A stretch of 44,204 nt of DNA from Clostridia bacterium (GTDB lineage Bacteria; Bacillota; Clostridia; Christensenellales; Borkfalkiaceae). The stretch covers positions 1 to 44,204 of the forward strand of contig JAFTSO010000040.1 of assembly GCA_017467265.1 (NCBI GenBank), given 5' to 3'. Below, one piece after another: positions 25,917 to 33,580 of this stretch. Each line of letters opens with the position of its first letter. Within the stretch, counting starts at the first letter, position 1. The notes beneath the pieces were generated by a model. That model saw only the letters and a list, made by a program, of their open reading frames with translations, was not told where the DNA came from and did no database searches. The position numbers were made by a program, and so were the translations under genes.

Positions 25917-26555
25917 TTAATAATTTTCCGCTCTTACCTGGAAATATGCCTGAGGATGTGCACAGATAGGGCATACGTCGGGTGCTTTCTTGCCTACAAC
26001 GATATGACCGCAGTTCGAGCATTGCCATACAGCGTCGCCTTCCTTGGAGAATACAAGGTCGCCCTTAACGTTCGCAAGCAGCTTTCTGTATCTTTCTTCG
26101 TGTTCCTTTTCGATTGCCGCAACGCCTTCAAAAAGTTTTGCGATGTCGTCAAAGCCTTCTTCGTGTGCTACCTTTGCACAACCGTCGTACATATCCGTCC
26201 ACTCGTAGTGTTCACCGAGCGCAGCTTCCAAAAGGTTGTCAGCCGTGGAGGAGATTTCGCCGCCGTTCAAGAGCTTAAACCAGATTTTAGCGTGTTCCTG
26301 CTCGTTCTTTGCCGTTTCTTCAAAGATTGCTGCGATCTGCACAAAGCCTTCTTTCTTTGCTTTGCTTGCAAAGTAGGTGTACTTGTTTCTTGCCTGCGAT
26401 TCGCCAGCGAAAGCCGCCTGCAAGTTCGCTTCCGTCTTGCTGCCTTTCAATACGGGAACTTTCTCAAATTTGCCGCTTTGCTTGCAAACAGGGCAAACTT
26501 CAGGAGCGCTATCGCCTTCTACTACGTGATTACAAACCGAACATTTGAATTTCAT
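25917..26555 (-). CDS. Rubrerythrin with rubredoxin-like metal sites at both ends
   Basis: A 212-residue non-haem diiron protein that reduces hydrogen peroxide in anaerobes. The start is the ATG at 26555 with MKFKCSVC; the longer frame is leader. An N-terminal small rubredoxin-like knuckle carries Cys5-x2-Cys8 and Cys21-x2-Cys24. The ferritin-like four-helix core (about 40-165) has E52, the E-x2-H at 85-88, and a second E-x2-H near 149-152. A classical C-terminal rubredoxin domain carries Cys179-x2-Cys182 and Cys195-x2-Cys198. Having an FeS4-type site at each end combines the normal and reverse rubrerythrin layouts. It has its own promoter with an operator-like palindrome. Confidence 0.93.
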   Translation of the reverse strand: MKFKCSVCNHVVEGDSAPEVCPVCKQSGKFEKVPVLKGSKTEANLQAAFAGESQARNKYTYFASKAKKEGFVQIAAIFEETAKNEQEHAKIWFKLLNGGEISSTADNLLEAALGEHYEWTDMYDGCAKVAHEEGFDDIAKLFEGVAAIEKEHEERYRKLLANVKGDLVFSKEGDAVWQCSNCGHIVVGKKAPDVCPICAHPQAYFQVRAENY

Positions 26556-26599
26556 AATGGATACCTCATTTATTTTTATTTTTTGCTTTCTTAATAGGA

Positions 26600-26618
26600 T
26601 CAAGTTTCATTAACTTGA
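26600..26618. promoter_or_regulatory. Operator-like palindrome at the rubrerythrin transcription start
   Basis: TCAAGTT (26600-26606) and AACTTGA (26612-26618) are perfect inverted arms five bases apart. They lie four bases downstream of the minus-strand -10, so a bound protein would block transcription. It does not match the PerR, Fur or Rex consensus that I know. Confidence 0.5.
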
Positions 26619-26622
26619 ATAT

Positions 26623-26651
26623 AGTATAATACAAAAAAAAGCGTTTGTCAA
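26623..26651 (-). promoter_or_regulatory. Promoter of the rubrerythrin gene
   Basis: On the minus strand, TTGACA (26646-26651) and TATACT (26623-26628) are separated by 17 bases. Confidence 0.85.
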
Positions 26652-26821
26652 TAGTTTTTAAGAAAAAATTTTGAAAAAATGTATATTTTTTTTGAAAGAC
26701 AAAATTTGCGCGAAAAAACGGGCGGATTTTTCGCAATTTTAACAGAGTTTTCGCAAAAGGGAAACAAAAGGCTGATAGAATAATGATGCGGTTATATTAT
26801 ATTGTACGCGCGTAAGAAAGA
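26652..26821. other. AT-rich gap between divergent promoters, no gene seen
   Basis: The gap between the rubrerythrin and cardiolipin synthase genes is about 355 bases. Apart from the two promoters and the palindrome, this 170-base core has long A and T runs. It also has two TTTTCGCAA-type words, at about 26729-26736 and 26752-26758. I see no open frame with a ribosome site, no tRNA and no clear hairpin. Confidence 0.5.
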
Positions 26822-26850
26822 TTGACAAACACGAAAAAAATTGGTACAAT
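26822..26850 (+). promoter_or_regulatory. Promoter of the cardiolipin synthase operon
   Basis: TTGACA (26822-26827) and TACAAT (26845-26850) are 17 bases apart. Confidence 0.85.
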
Positions 26851-26910
26851 GTTTTTACGCGGAGTGGGATATACTATAAAATGTAGGTAAAAGAACGGAG
26901 AAAGGGGTAG

Positions 26911-28536
26911 ATGAAAAGACTCGGCGAAAGAAAAAAGAAATGGATAGAGCGGACGGCGAAAAACAACCGAAGTTATAAGTTGTACTTGTATAATCGGTTT
27001 TTTACGTTTTTGCTGTTGGTGCTCGTTCAAATCGTCGCATACGTATTCGCGGCGTATCTCATCGTGTACGAATCCCCGATTGCGTTCGGTTTGCAGATCG
27101 CTATCGCGGTGTTAGAGCTGGTAATGCTGCTATATCTCATTAACAAAAACGATCGCGCTGCGTCCAAGCTAAACTGGATCTTGCTCATTTTGCTCGCACC
27201 CGTCGTTGGCGTGGTGGGGTATTTGCTGTACGGCGAGGGCAAGCCCACGCGCAAAATGCAGAAAAAAATTGACGTATCGCGTGCGGAAATTCGAGCGCGT
27301 ATTACCGAGCATTATACGCAAAAGGGCATAGACGGTACGCAAACAACGGAGAACGTGCACGGTTGCGACCGTCGCGACGTGGGAGTGGCGCAATATCTCT
27401 CTGCCTGTGGGTATCCTTCCTATTACGGCGACGAAGTCGTATATTTTGAGAGTGGTGAAAAGATGTTCCCGAATATGCTTGAGGCGATTGAGGGTGCGGA
27501 GCAGTACATTTTGCTCGATTATTTTATCATCGCGCACGGAAAAATGTGGGAAGAGATTTTGCGGCGGATTTTGGAAAAGGCGGAGCAGGGGATACGGGTA
27601 CGTATTCTGTACGACGATTTTGGTTGTATGATGACGTTGCCGCCCAAATACGATCGGTATTTGGAGAGCCTACACGAAAATATCCGCTGTATGACGTTCA
27701 ACAACGTCGTGCCGATTTTTGCGGTGCGTATGAACAACCGTGATCACCGCAAAATTCTGGTGGTGGACGGCAAAACGGCATTTACAGGCGGCGTCAATCT
27801 CGCCGACGAATATATCAACGAAAAGCAGCGGTTTGGCTACTGGAAGGACACGGGCGTTCAGATTACAGGGGCGAGCGTGCGATCTTTCGTCGAAATGTTT
27901 TTCTATATCTGGAACGCCTTTCGCGAGGACAAAGAAGACGTGATCGCGTACCTGCCCCCCACGTCCATGAAAAAGGCGGAAAAAACGAGCGGCACTATGT
28001 GCGTGCCGTACGACGATTCGCCCTTGGATAAAACGAGCGTGGGCGAGTTTGTATATGCGGATATGATACAGCGCGCGAAGCGGTATATTTACGTGTTTAC
28101 GCCCTATTTAGTGCTGGACGATTTCTTGCGGACGGAGTTGCAGATGGCGGCGGCGCGCGGCGTGGACGTGCGGATCGTCACGCCGGGGATACCCGATAAA
28201 AAGGCGATTTATCGCGTGACGAGAGCCAACTATCCCGCGCTGATGAAAGCTGGTGTGAAAATTTACGAATATACGCCCGGGTTTATCCACGCCAAGAGTA
28301 TGGTGTGCGACGACGAATACGCGGCGGTGGGCACGATCAATCTCGATTACCGCAGCCTGTATTTCCATTTTGAAAACGCGGTGTATTTCACCGACAAAGA
28401 CGCGGTGGCAGCGGTGAAACGGGACGCGGAATCGACCTTTGCCGTATCGAAACTTTGCACGCCGCAAAACACAAAACGTAGTCCGTTTGGCAGGCTGATC
28501 GACGCGTTGCTACGGGTATTTGAAACGCTATTTTAA
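26911..28536 (+). CDS. cls: Cardiolipin synthase (phospholipase D family)
   Basis: A 541-residue membrane enzyme that joins two phosphatidylglycerols into cardiolipin. A basic N terminus (about 1-30) precedes three hydrophobic segments (about 31-50, 56-76 and 88-107), one more than in many Cls. Two PLD catalytic motifs follow: HRKILVVDGKTAFTGG near residue 280 and HAKSMVCDDEYAAVGT near 455. Each has the H-x-K-x4-D pattern. A GGAGAAAGGGG ribosome site precedes the ATG. It heads an apparent three-gene transcript with the zinc-ribbon protein and the SGNH hydrolase, closed by a terminator at 30012. Confidence 0.95.
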   Translation: MKRLGERKKKWIERTAKNNRSYKLYLYNRFFTFLLLVLVQIVAYVFAAYLIVYESPIAFGLQIAIAVLELVMLLYLINKNDRAASKLNWILLILLAPVVGVVGYLLYGEGKPTRKMQKKIDVSRAEIRARITEHYTQKGIDGTQTTENVHGCDRRDVGVAQYLSACGYPSYYGDEVVYFESGEKMFPNMLEAIEGAEQYILLDYFIIAHGKMWEEILRRILEKAEQGIRVRILYDDFGCMMTLPPKYDRYLESLHENIRCMTFNNVVPIFAVRMNNRDHRKILVVDGKTAFTGGVNLADEYINEKQRFGYWKDTGVQITGASVRSFVEMFFYIWNAFREDKEDVIAYLPPTSMKKAEKTSGTMCVPYDDSPLDKTSVGEFVYADMIQRAKRYIYVFTPYLVLDDFLRTELQMAAARGVDVRIVTPGIPDKKAIYRVTRANYPALMKAGVKIYEYTPGFIHAKSMVCDDEYAAVGTINLDYRSLYFHFENAVYFTDKDAVAAVKRDAESTFAVSKLCTPQNTKRSPFGRLIDALLRVFETLF

Positions 28537-28553
28537 CGGGGACGGAGAAGATT

Positions 28554-28937
28554 ATGGGAAACAAACCGAAAAAAATGTCGAGAAGAGAACGTGAACGCCG
28601 TATGATCGAAGAGATGGAATCGGCGATGTACGGCGACAAAGTGCGTTCGATGCACGCGCAGTCGAGCGAAACGATAGAAGTGCAAGAAAAGCAAGAAACG
28701 AGCGCTCCCGTGCGTGAAAAGCAACCCACGCCCAAGGCAAAGCAGAAGAAATCAAGCGAGAAAACGATGCATTGCCCGCGTTGCAGGACGGTGATGGAGA
28801 ACGGGAAATGTCCGACGTGCGGACATTACGTTTACGTGCCAATGTCCAACGAAAAGCGAAACAAAATCCGCCTGATCGTCGGGGGCGTGTGTGTAATCGG
28901 CTTTGTAATTTTGTTCGTGATCATGCAATTAAAATAA
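28554..28937 (+). CDS. Zinc-ribbon protein with C-terminal membrane anchor, unknown
   Basis: A 127-residue protein. A strongly charged N-terminal half (Arg/Glu-rich to about 28, then a Gln/Lys/Ser linker to about 72) leads to a zinc ribbon with CPRC and CPTCGHY (about 75-90). One hydrophobic helix (about 105-123) ends the protein. The ribbon and tail anchor suggest a cytosolic head tethered to the membrane. No known family is recognised. It lies 17 bases after cls with a GGACGGAGA ribosome site, so it is probably cotranscribed with cls. Confidence 0.75.
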   Translation: MGNKPKKMSRRERERRMIEEMESAMYGDKVRSMHAQSSETIEVQEKQETSAPVREKQPTPKAKQKKSSEKTMHCPRCRTVMENGKCPTCGHYVYVPMSNEKRNKIRLIVGGVCVIGFVILFVIMQLK

Positions 28938-28951
28938 AAGGGAATACGTTT

Positions 28952-29995
28952 ATGAAAAACGCAGGGGATATTGATAAAAATTTTCGTATAGAAAAGAAAG
29001 TTTTGCGGCAAGATTTGGTGTATTACGACGCAAAGGATGTTGACGTTTACGGGGTAAAATACGAAGAGGGGCTTTACCGCCGTATGCCCGACAACGCCGC
29101 GCGTGCGGTCAGCGAAAACGTCGGGCTGATCGCAAAGGAGTGCGCTGGGGGAAGACTCCGCTTTGTGACGGATAGCCAGTTCGTGGCAATTTCCGTTTCG
29201 TATGCGTCTGTGGCGAAAGTGCCTAATTATTCGCATACGGCGACGATGGGGTTTGATCTGTACGCAGGACAGCGGTATATCGGGGCGTTTGTACCAGCGA
29301 TGGATACCGTGGACGAGTTTGAGAGCGTTTTGGATATTCCTTGTAGCCAAGGCGCGCAGGCGTACACTCTGCATTTTCCGATTTGTAGCCAAATCAAAGG
29401 GATACGGATCGGGGTAAAGGCAGGGAGCGTGCTCACGAGCGCACCTAAGTATAAAAATGCACAGCCCGTCGTGTTGTACGGTTCTTCGATCACGCAAGGC
29501 GCGTGCGCGTCCCGTCCGGGGAACACTTATGCGAATATGTTGAGTCGCGCTTTGGATTGCGATTATATCAATTTGGGCTTTTGGGGGAACGCGCTGGGAG
29601 AAGAACGTATTGCGGAATATATCGCTGGATTAGATATGTCCCTGTTCGTTTACGATTACGATTATAACGCGCCGAACGTAGAGCATCTGCGCGCGACGCA
29701 CGAAAAAATGTTCAAAATTATCCACGCGGCGCAGCCGAACCTGCCGATCCTGATGCTGTCTGCGCCCTTATGCTATCCTACGCCCGACGGGGAAGAACGG
29801 TTTGCAGTCATCAAAAAGACCTACGACAATGCCATCGCAAACGGCGATCAAAACGTGGCGTTGCTGTCAGGGACGGAGCTGATGCAGCCTATCCACGACG
29901 TCGCGCTCGCCGACAATATCCACCCTGCGGATATAGGCTTTGCGGCGATGGCGAAAGCAATCGGTAAGCAGATAAAACAAATGCTAAAAATTTGA
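28952..29995 (+). CDS. GxDLY/SGNH-type hydrolase (esterase or lipase-like)
   Basis: A 347-residue protein. The ATG at 28952 after AAAAGGGA is chosen; the longer frame runs inside the gene before it. The N-terminal beta domain (about 1-170) contains GFDLYAGQRYIG, the GxDLY mark that accompanies Lipase_GDSL_3 enzymes. The C-terminal SGNH domain has the catalytic serine in LYGSSITQGA (about 175), the glycine/asparagine block in LGFWGNALGE (about 208), and the Asp-His pair in ADNIHPADIGF (about 322-332). There is no signal peptide, so it is probably cytoplasmic. It may remove acyl groups from carbohydrates or lipids; the substrate is unknown. It lies 14 bases after the zinc-ribbon gene. Confidence 0.85.
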   Translation: MKNAGDIDKNFRIEKKVLRQDLVYYDAKDVDVYGVKYEEGLYRRMPDNAARAVSENVGLIAKECAGGRLRFVTDSQFVAISVSYASVAKVPNYSHTATMGFDLYAGQRYIGAFVPAMDTVDEFESVLDIPCSQGAQAYTLHFPICSQIKGIRIGVKAGSVLTSAPKYKNAQPVVLYGSSITQGACASRPGNTYANMLSRALDCDYINLGFWGNALGEERIAEYIAGLDMSLFVYDYDYNAPNVEHLRATHEKMFKIIHAAQPNLPILMLSAPLCYPTPDGEERFAVIKKTYDNAIANGDQNVALLSGTELMQPIHDVALADNIHPADIGFAAMAKAIGKQIKQMLKI

Positions 29996-30011
29996 AAAAT
30001 ATTTTTTGGAA

Positions 30012-30036
30012 AGGGCGCGGTGATCGCGCTCTTTTT
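30012..30036 (+). terminator. Intrinsic terminator after the SGNH hydrolase gene
   Basis: AGGGCGCG (30012-30019) pairs with CGCGCTCT (30025-30032) with one G-U, and five T follow. Confidence 0.8.
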
Positions 30037-30110
30037 GCTGCCTTTTTTGTGCCTCTGTTCGCGTGGCAAAAAAATCCTATAAAAACACGAACGAATTTTC
30101 GGGGGAAGTG

Positions 30111-30139
30111 TTTACAAAAGCGCAGTTTTGTGTTATAAT
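30111..30139 (+). promoter_or_regulatory. Promoter of the SbcD-like/YhaN-like operon
   Basis: TTTACA (30111-30116) and a perfect TATAAT (30134-30139) are 17 bases apart. Confidence 0.85.
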
Positions 30140-30171
30140 AAAAAAACGAAAGAAAAAACGGAGAAACGCAC

Positions 30172-31254
30172 GTGAGAATTATACATACGGGGGATATTCA
30201 TCTCGGCTCGCCCTTGCGCGGCTTGCCGATGGACAAAGCGAAACTTCGCCAAGCGGAAATCGTGGACGGTTTCCGTCGTTTGTGCACGTATGCGCGTGAA
30301 AACGGCGTGCAAGCGGTGCTGATTGCAGGCGATTTGTTCGACGAGAACGCCGCTACGCCGTCCCTGCGTGCGGATGTTTTGGCGGCGGTGGAAAATGCCG
30401 CGCCCGTTTGCTTTTTCTACGTTTCGGGCAATCACGACGGGCGCACGCTCGACGGAGAAACGCTGCCTAAAAATTTTTATGTATTTTCCAAAAATCACGG
30501 CTGGCACAGCTACGAGCTACCCGAAGGGGTATCGATCACGGGGATCGACGGCAGGGATATGCGCGTGGACGCATACGCGGCGCTCCGTCTTGCGCCCGAA
30601 CGTTTTCATATCGTACTAATGCACGGGGACGTGTCCCGTCCACAGGGAGCGGACGGCATTTCTTTGCAGCAGCTCCAAAATCGCAATATCGATTATCTCG
30701 CGCTGGGGCATATCCATATTCCGATGATGAACGCGGAGCGTTTGGACGGGCGCGGTCGGTATCGCTATTGCGGCTGTCTGGAAGGCAGGGGGTTCGACGA
30801 GTGCGGAAAACGCGGTTTTTTCCTGTTGACGGTGCAGGGCGGCAGGCTGGTGAACGAACAGTTTGTGTCGCTGGCAAAGCGAGACGTGGTCGATTGTCGC
30901 GTGGATATTTCCGCGTGCCGCAGCTATTATGACGTGGAAACGGCGGCGCTTGCCGCGCTGAAAACGGCGGCAAAAACGGAAGACGTGGTAAAGCTGGTAC
31001 TTTGCGGCAGTCACGAGGTCGGTTTGCGTAAGGACGTGTCGTTGCTCGCCGCACGCTTGTCCGAACAGTATTTTTACGTAAAAGCGGTGGATGAGAGCCG
31101 CATACGTATCGATTTTGAGCAATATAAAAACGATCTTTCCGAACGGGGTGAATTTGTGCGCGAGGTGTGCCGTATGGCGATGAGCGAGCAGGAACGCGCC
31201 GAGATTTTGGACGTGGGATTAAAGGCGCTTGCAGGGGAGGAGATCGACTTATGA
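30172..31254 (+). CDS. SbcD/YhaO-like metallophosphoesterase (DNA repair exonuclease family)
   Basis: A 360-residue calcineurin-like phosphoesterase. It starts with GTG (30172) after CGGAGAAA. The five family motifs are present: HTGDIHLGS (about 5-13), LIAGDLFDE (about 50-58), VSGNHDG (about 86-92), VLMHGDVS (about 148-155) and LGHIHIP (about 176-182). These hold two metal ions, usually Mn2+. The C-terminal part is the capping domain seen in Mre11/SbcD proteins. It overlaps the next gene by four bases (ATGA), as in yhaO-yhaN of Bacillus. It likely cuts DNA ends with that ATPase partner. Confidence 0.9.
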   Translation: MRIIHTGDIHLGSPLRGLPMDKAKLRQAEIVDGFRRLCTYARENGVQAVLIAGDLFDENAATPSLRADVLAAVENAAPVCFFYVSGNHDGRTLDGETLPKNFYVFSKNHGWHSYELPEGVSITGIDGRDMRVDAYAALRLAPERFHIVLMHGDVSRPQGADGISLQQLQNRNIDYLALGHIHIPMMNAERLDGRGRYRYCGCLEGRGFDECGKRGFFLLTVQGGRLVNEQFVSLAKRDVVDCRVDISACRSYYDVETAALAALKTAAKTEDVVKLVLCGSHEVGLRKDVSLLAARLSEQYFYVKAVDESRIRIDFEQYKNDLSERGEFVREVCRMAMSEQERAEILDVGLKALAGEEIDL

Positions 31255-33467
31255 AGATACTCTCTTGTTATATTACGGGGTTTGGGAAATTTAGCAATCA
31301 GAGCTTTACGTTTGCCGATTTGACGGTGATCAAGGAAGATAACGGCTGGGGCAAAACGACGCTAGCGGCGTTTATCCGCTGTATGCTGTTCGGTATGAGC
31401 GCAGGCAGGGGCAAAGCGGTGGAAGAGAATGCGCGCGCGCACTATGCGCCTTGGCAAGGCGGCACGTACGGCGGCACGCTTACTTTTGCGGTAGGTGGGG
31501 ATACGTATCGCGTGGAACGCGTTTTTGGCAAAACGCCGATGCAGGACGTCGGGCGTGTTTACGATAAAAACAATATGCAGCGTTTCGAGTTTGGAGAGAG
31601 AGCGGAACGGCTGGGTGAAACGCTATTTGGCGTGGACGCGGACAGCTACGCGCGGAGTGTATATATTCCGCAAGGCGAAATCGAAACGGGTGGATTTTCC
31701 GAAGATATTAAGAGCCGTTTGCTTGCGCTGTTGAGCAACGGCGGCAACGGAGAAACGAGCGCGGAACGCGCCTTGCAAAAGCTGGACGACGCGGACAAGA
31801 AACTGCGCGCAAAACGCCGCCCTGCCAAGGGCAAACTGGACGAGATTGACGAGCGTTTGGAAGAGATTGCACGGCAAAAAGACGACGCGGATAAGAACGC
31901 GCTGTTGGCGCGCCAGCTCCGCGCGCAAGCGGCACAGATTGAGCAAGATATTGCCGCGTGTAATCAAAAGCTGGAAGAGTTGGATCGCCGCATAGAGAGT
32001 GTTTCGCGCCGCAACGAGTTGGCGGCGGCAAGGAGCGCACACGCGCGTTTAACGGCGGCAAAGGACGAGCTCACGCGCCTGCGTGCCTTTTTCGGCGAAC
32101 ACGATCCGACGGCGCTCAACGTGGACGGGTTGCAAACGGCGGTCAACGAGCTGTATCAATGCAAAGAACGCCTGCGTGAAATAGAAGGGCAGCTTTCCGT
32201 GCCTATAACGGGAGAAGAAGGGGAGCTGCGCGCGCAGATCACGGCTTGTGAAAAAACGCTCTCGTCCTATGACGAAATTTTGTCTAAAACAGAAAAGAAA
32301 AGCGCAAAACCCAAGGGCAAAAAGATCGTGCCCAAGGTCACGCGACGTATGCGTTGGCTACTCATTTTGTCCGTGACGGCGGCGATTGTCGGCGCGGCGT
32401 TGGCTGGTACGTTATTCGCGCTCGGACTTGCGCTGCTCGGCGCAGGCGCGGTGGGTATGCTCGTCGGCTTTTTGTGCATTTTGCCCCGTCGGGAAAAGGT
32501 GGGCAAGGCGGCGCAGGAAGATACGAGTGCGCAGGACGAAATTTCACGCTTGTACGATGAAACGTATGCCGAGCTGACGAATTTGCAGCGGCGGCTTGCC
32601 GCACTTACGGGCGGCGACGAAGGCGCGCCGATTACGGATAGAGCGGCGATGGAAAACGAACGCAAGGAGCTTTGTGAAAAGATCCGTGTGAAAGAAGGGA
32701 GTGTCGCTGCCTTTTTGCAGAATTTTGCGTTCGGTCAGATCTACGATTATCGTGCCTCGCTCGATCAGCTGCGTGAAAATATTGCGCGCTATCAAACGGT
32801 GCGAGGTGACGTGCAGGAATACGAACGCAGCTTGCAGGGATATTCCGCGGATGAAATTTTTTCGGTAAATCCCGAAGAGATGGGGGACGTGTCCGCGTTA
32901 AAGGCGCAAAAGCTGGCTTGGTCGCAAAAAAAGGAAGAGTTGACGGGGCAGCGGAGCGAACAAATCGCCGACGCGGAAAATCTGGTACGGCGGCTGGACA
33001 GAGCGGCGCTCGTTGCTGAAGAGAATATGTTGACGGAAGAAAAAGCGCGGCTGGAAAAACGGCACGCTGCGATTTTGGCAGCGCGCACAATTTTGCTGAG
33101 AGCGAAAGAAAATATGGCGTTGCGCTATCTCGATCCCGTAGAAAAGGGGTGTCGTCATTATTTGGGGGTGCTCGGCGGTGCGGAGAACCTGCGTTTTGCC
33201 GCGGACGGTACGCCCGTGTACGAGGCGTTCGGCGCATACCGTCCCTTGGGGTATTACAGCGTGGGCTCGAAAGAGCTGGTGGGGCTGTGTACGCGCGTCG
33301 CGCTCGCGGACGCGATCTTTCAAAAGCAGCCGCCTGTGCTTATATTTGACGATCCGTTTGTCAATTTAGACGATAAAAAAACGGAGAGAGCAAAGGCGCT
33401 CGTCAAAGAACTCTCCAAGCGCTATCAGATCATATATCTGACCTGCAAGAGTGAAAGAAAAATATAA
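31251..33467 (+). CDS. YhaN-like SbcC/Rad50-type ATPase with a membrane hairpin
   Basis: A 738-residue ABC/SMC-type ATPase. The ATG at 31251 lies within the stop of the nuclease gene. The N-terminal half-site begins ITGFGKF and has Walker A EDNGWGKTT (about 29-37). Long charged coiled-coil stretches follow (about 190-350 and 440-640). They are broken by a hydrophobic hairpin of two helices (about 365-413) with basic flanks, as in the YhaN family. Walker B is VLIFDDPFVNLD near residue 698. There is no zinc-hook CxxC, so it is not a standard SbcC. It is shorter than Bacillus YhaN. Probable partner of the upstream nuclease; membrane attachment is inferred. Confidence 0.85.
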   Translation: MKILSCYITGFGKFSNQSFTFADLTVIKEDNGWGKTTLAAFIRCMLFGMSAGRGKAVEENARAHYAPWQGGTYGGTLTFAVGGDTYRVERVFGKTPMQDVGRVYDKNNMQRFEFGERAERLGETLFGVDADSYARSVYIPQGEIETGGFSEDIKSRLLALLSNGGNGETSAERALQKLDDADKKLRAKRRPAKGKLDEIDERLEEIARQKDDADKNALLARQLRAQAAQIEQDIAACNQKLEELDRRIESVSRRNELAAARSAHARLTAAKDELTRLRAFFGEHDPTALNVDGLQTAVNELYQCKERLREIEGQLSVPITGEEGELRAQITACEKTLSSYDEILSKTEKKSAKPKGKKIVPKVTRRMRWLLILSVTAAIVGAALAGTLFALGLALLGAGAVGMLVGFLCILPRREKVGKAAQEDTSAQDEISRLYDETYAELTNLQRRLAALTGGDEGAPITDRAAMENERKELCEKIRVKEGSVAAFLQNFAFGQIYDYRASLDQLRENIARYQTVRGDVQEYERSLQGYSADEIFSVNPEEMGDVSALKAQKLAWSQKKEELTGQRSEQIADAENLVRRLDRAALVAEENMLTEEKARLEKRHAAILAARTILLRAKENMALRYLDPVEKGCRHYLGVLGGAENLRFAADGTPVYEAFGAYRPLGYYSVGSKELVGLCTRVALADAIFQKQPPVLIFDDPFVNLDDKKTERAKALVKELSKRYQIIYLTCKSERKI

Positions 33468-33472
33468 AAGAT

Positions 33473-33506
33473 GAAATTTCCGTGAAAGCACGGAAATTTC
33501 TTTTTT
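33473..33506 (+). terminator. Intrinsic terminator after the YhaN-like gene
   Basis: GAAATTTCCGTG (33473-33484) and CACGGAAATTTC (33489-33500) form a perfect 12-bp stem with AAAG as loop. Six T follow. Confidence 0.92.
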
Positions 33507-33512
33507 GAACAG

Positions 33513-33541
33513 TTGACTTTATTCCTAAAAAGGAATAAAAT
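33513..33541 (+). promoter_or_regulatory. Promoter of the heterodimeric ABC exporter operon
   Basis: TTGACT (33513-33518) and TAAAAT (33536-33541) are 17 bases apart. The spacer is filled by a perfect inverted repeat, listed separately. Confidence 0.8.
33518..33539. promoter_or_regulatory. Operator-like inverted repeat inside the exporter promoter
   Basis: TTTATTCC (33518-33525) and GGAATAAA (33532-33539) are perfect arms six bases apart. The site fills the space between -35 and -10, so a bound dimer would exclude RNA polymerase. MarR-family operators before drug exporters in Bacillota often look like this, but no regulator gene lies in the window. Confidence 0.65.
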
Positions 33542-33580
33542 GATATCGTTGATAGGCTAACAAAGAAGGTAAACGAAAAA

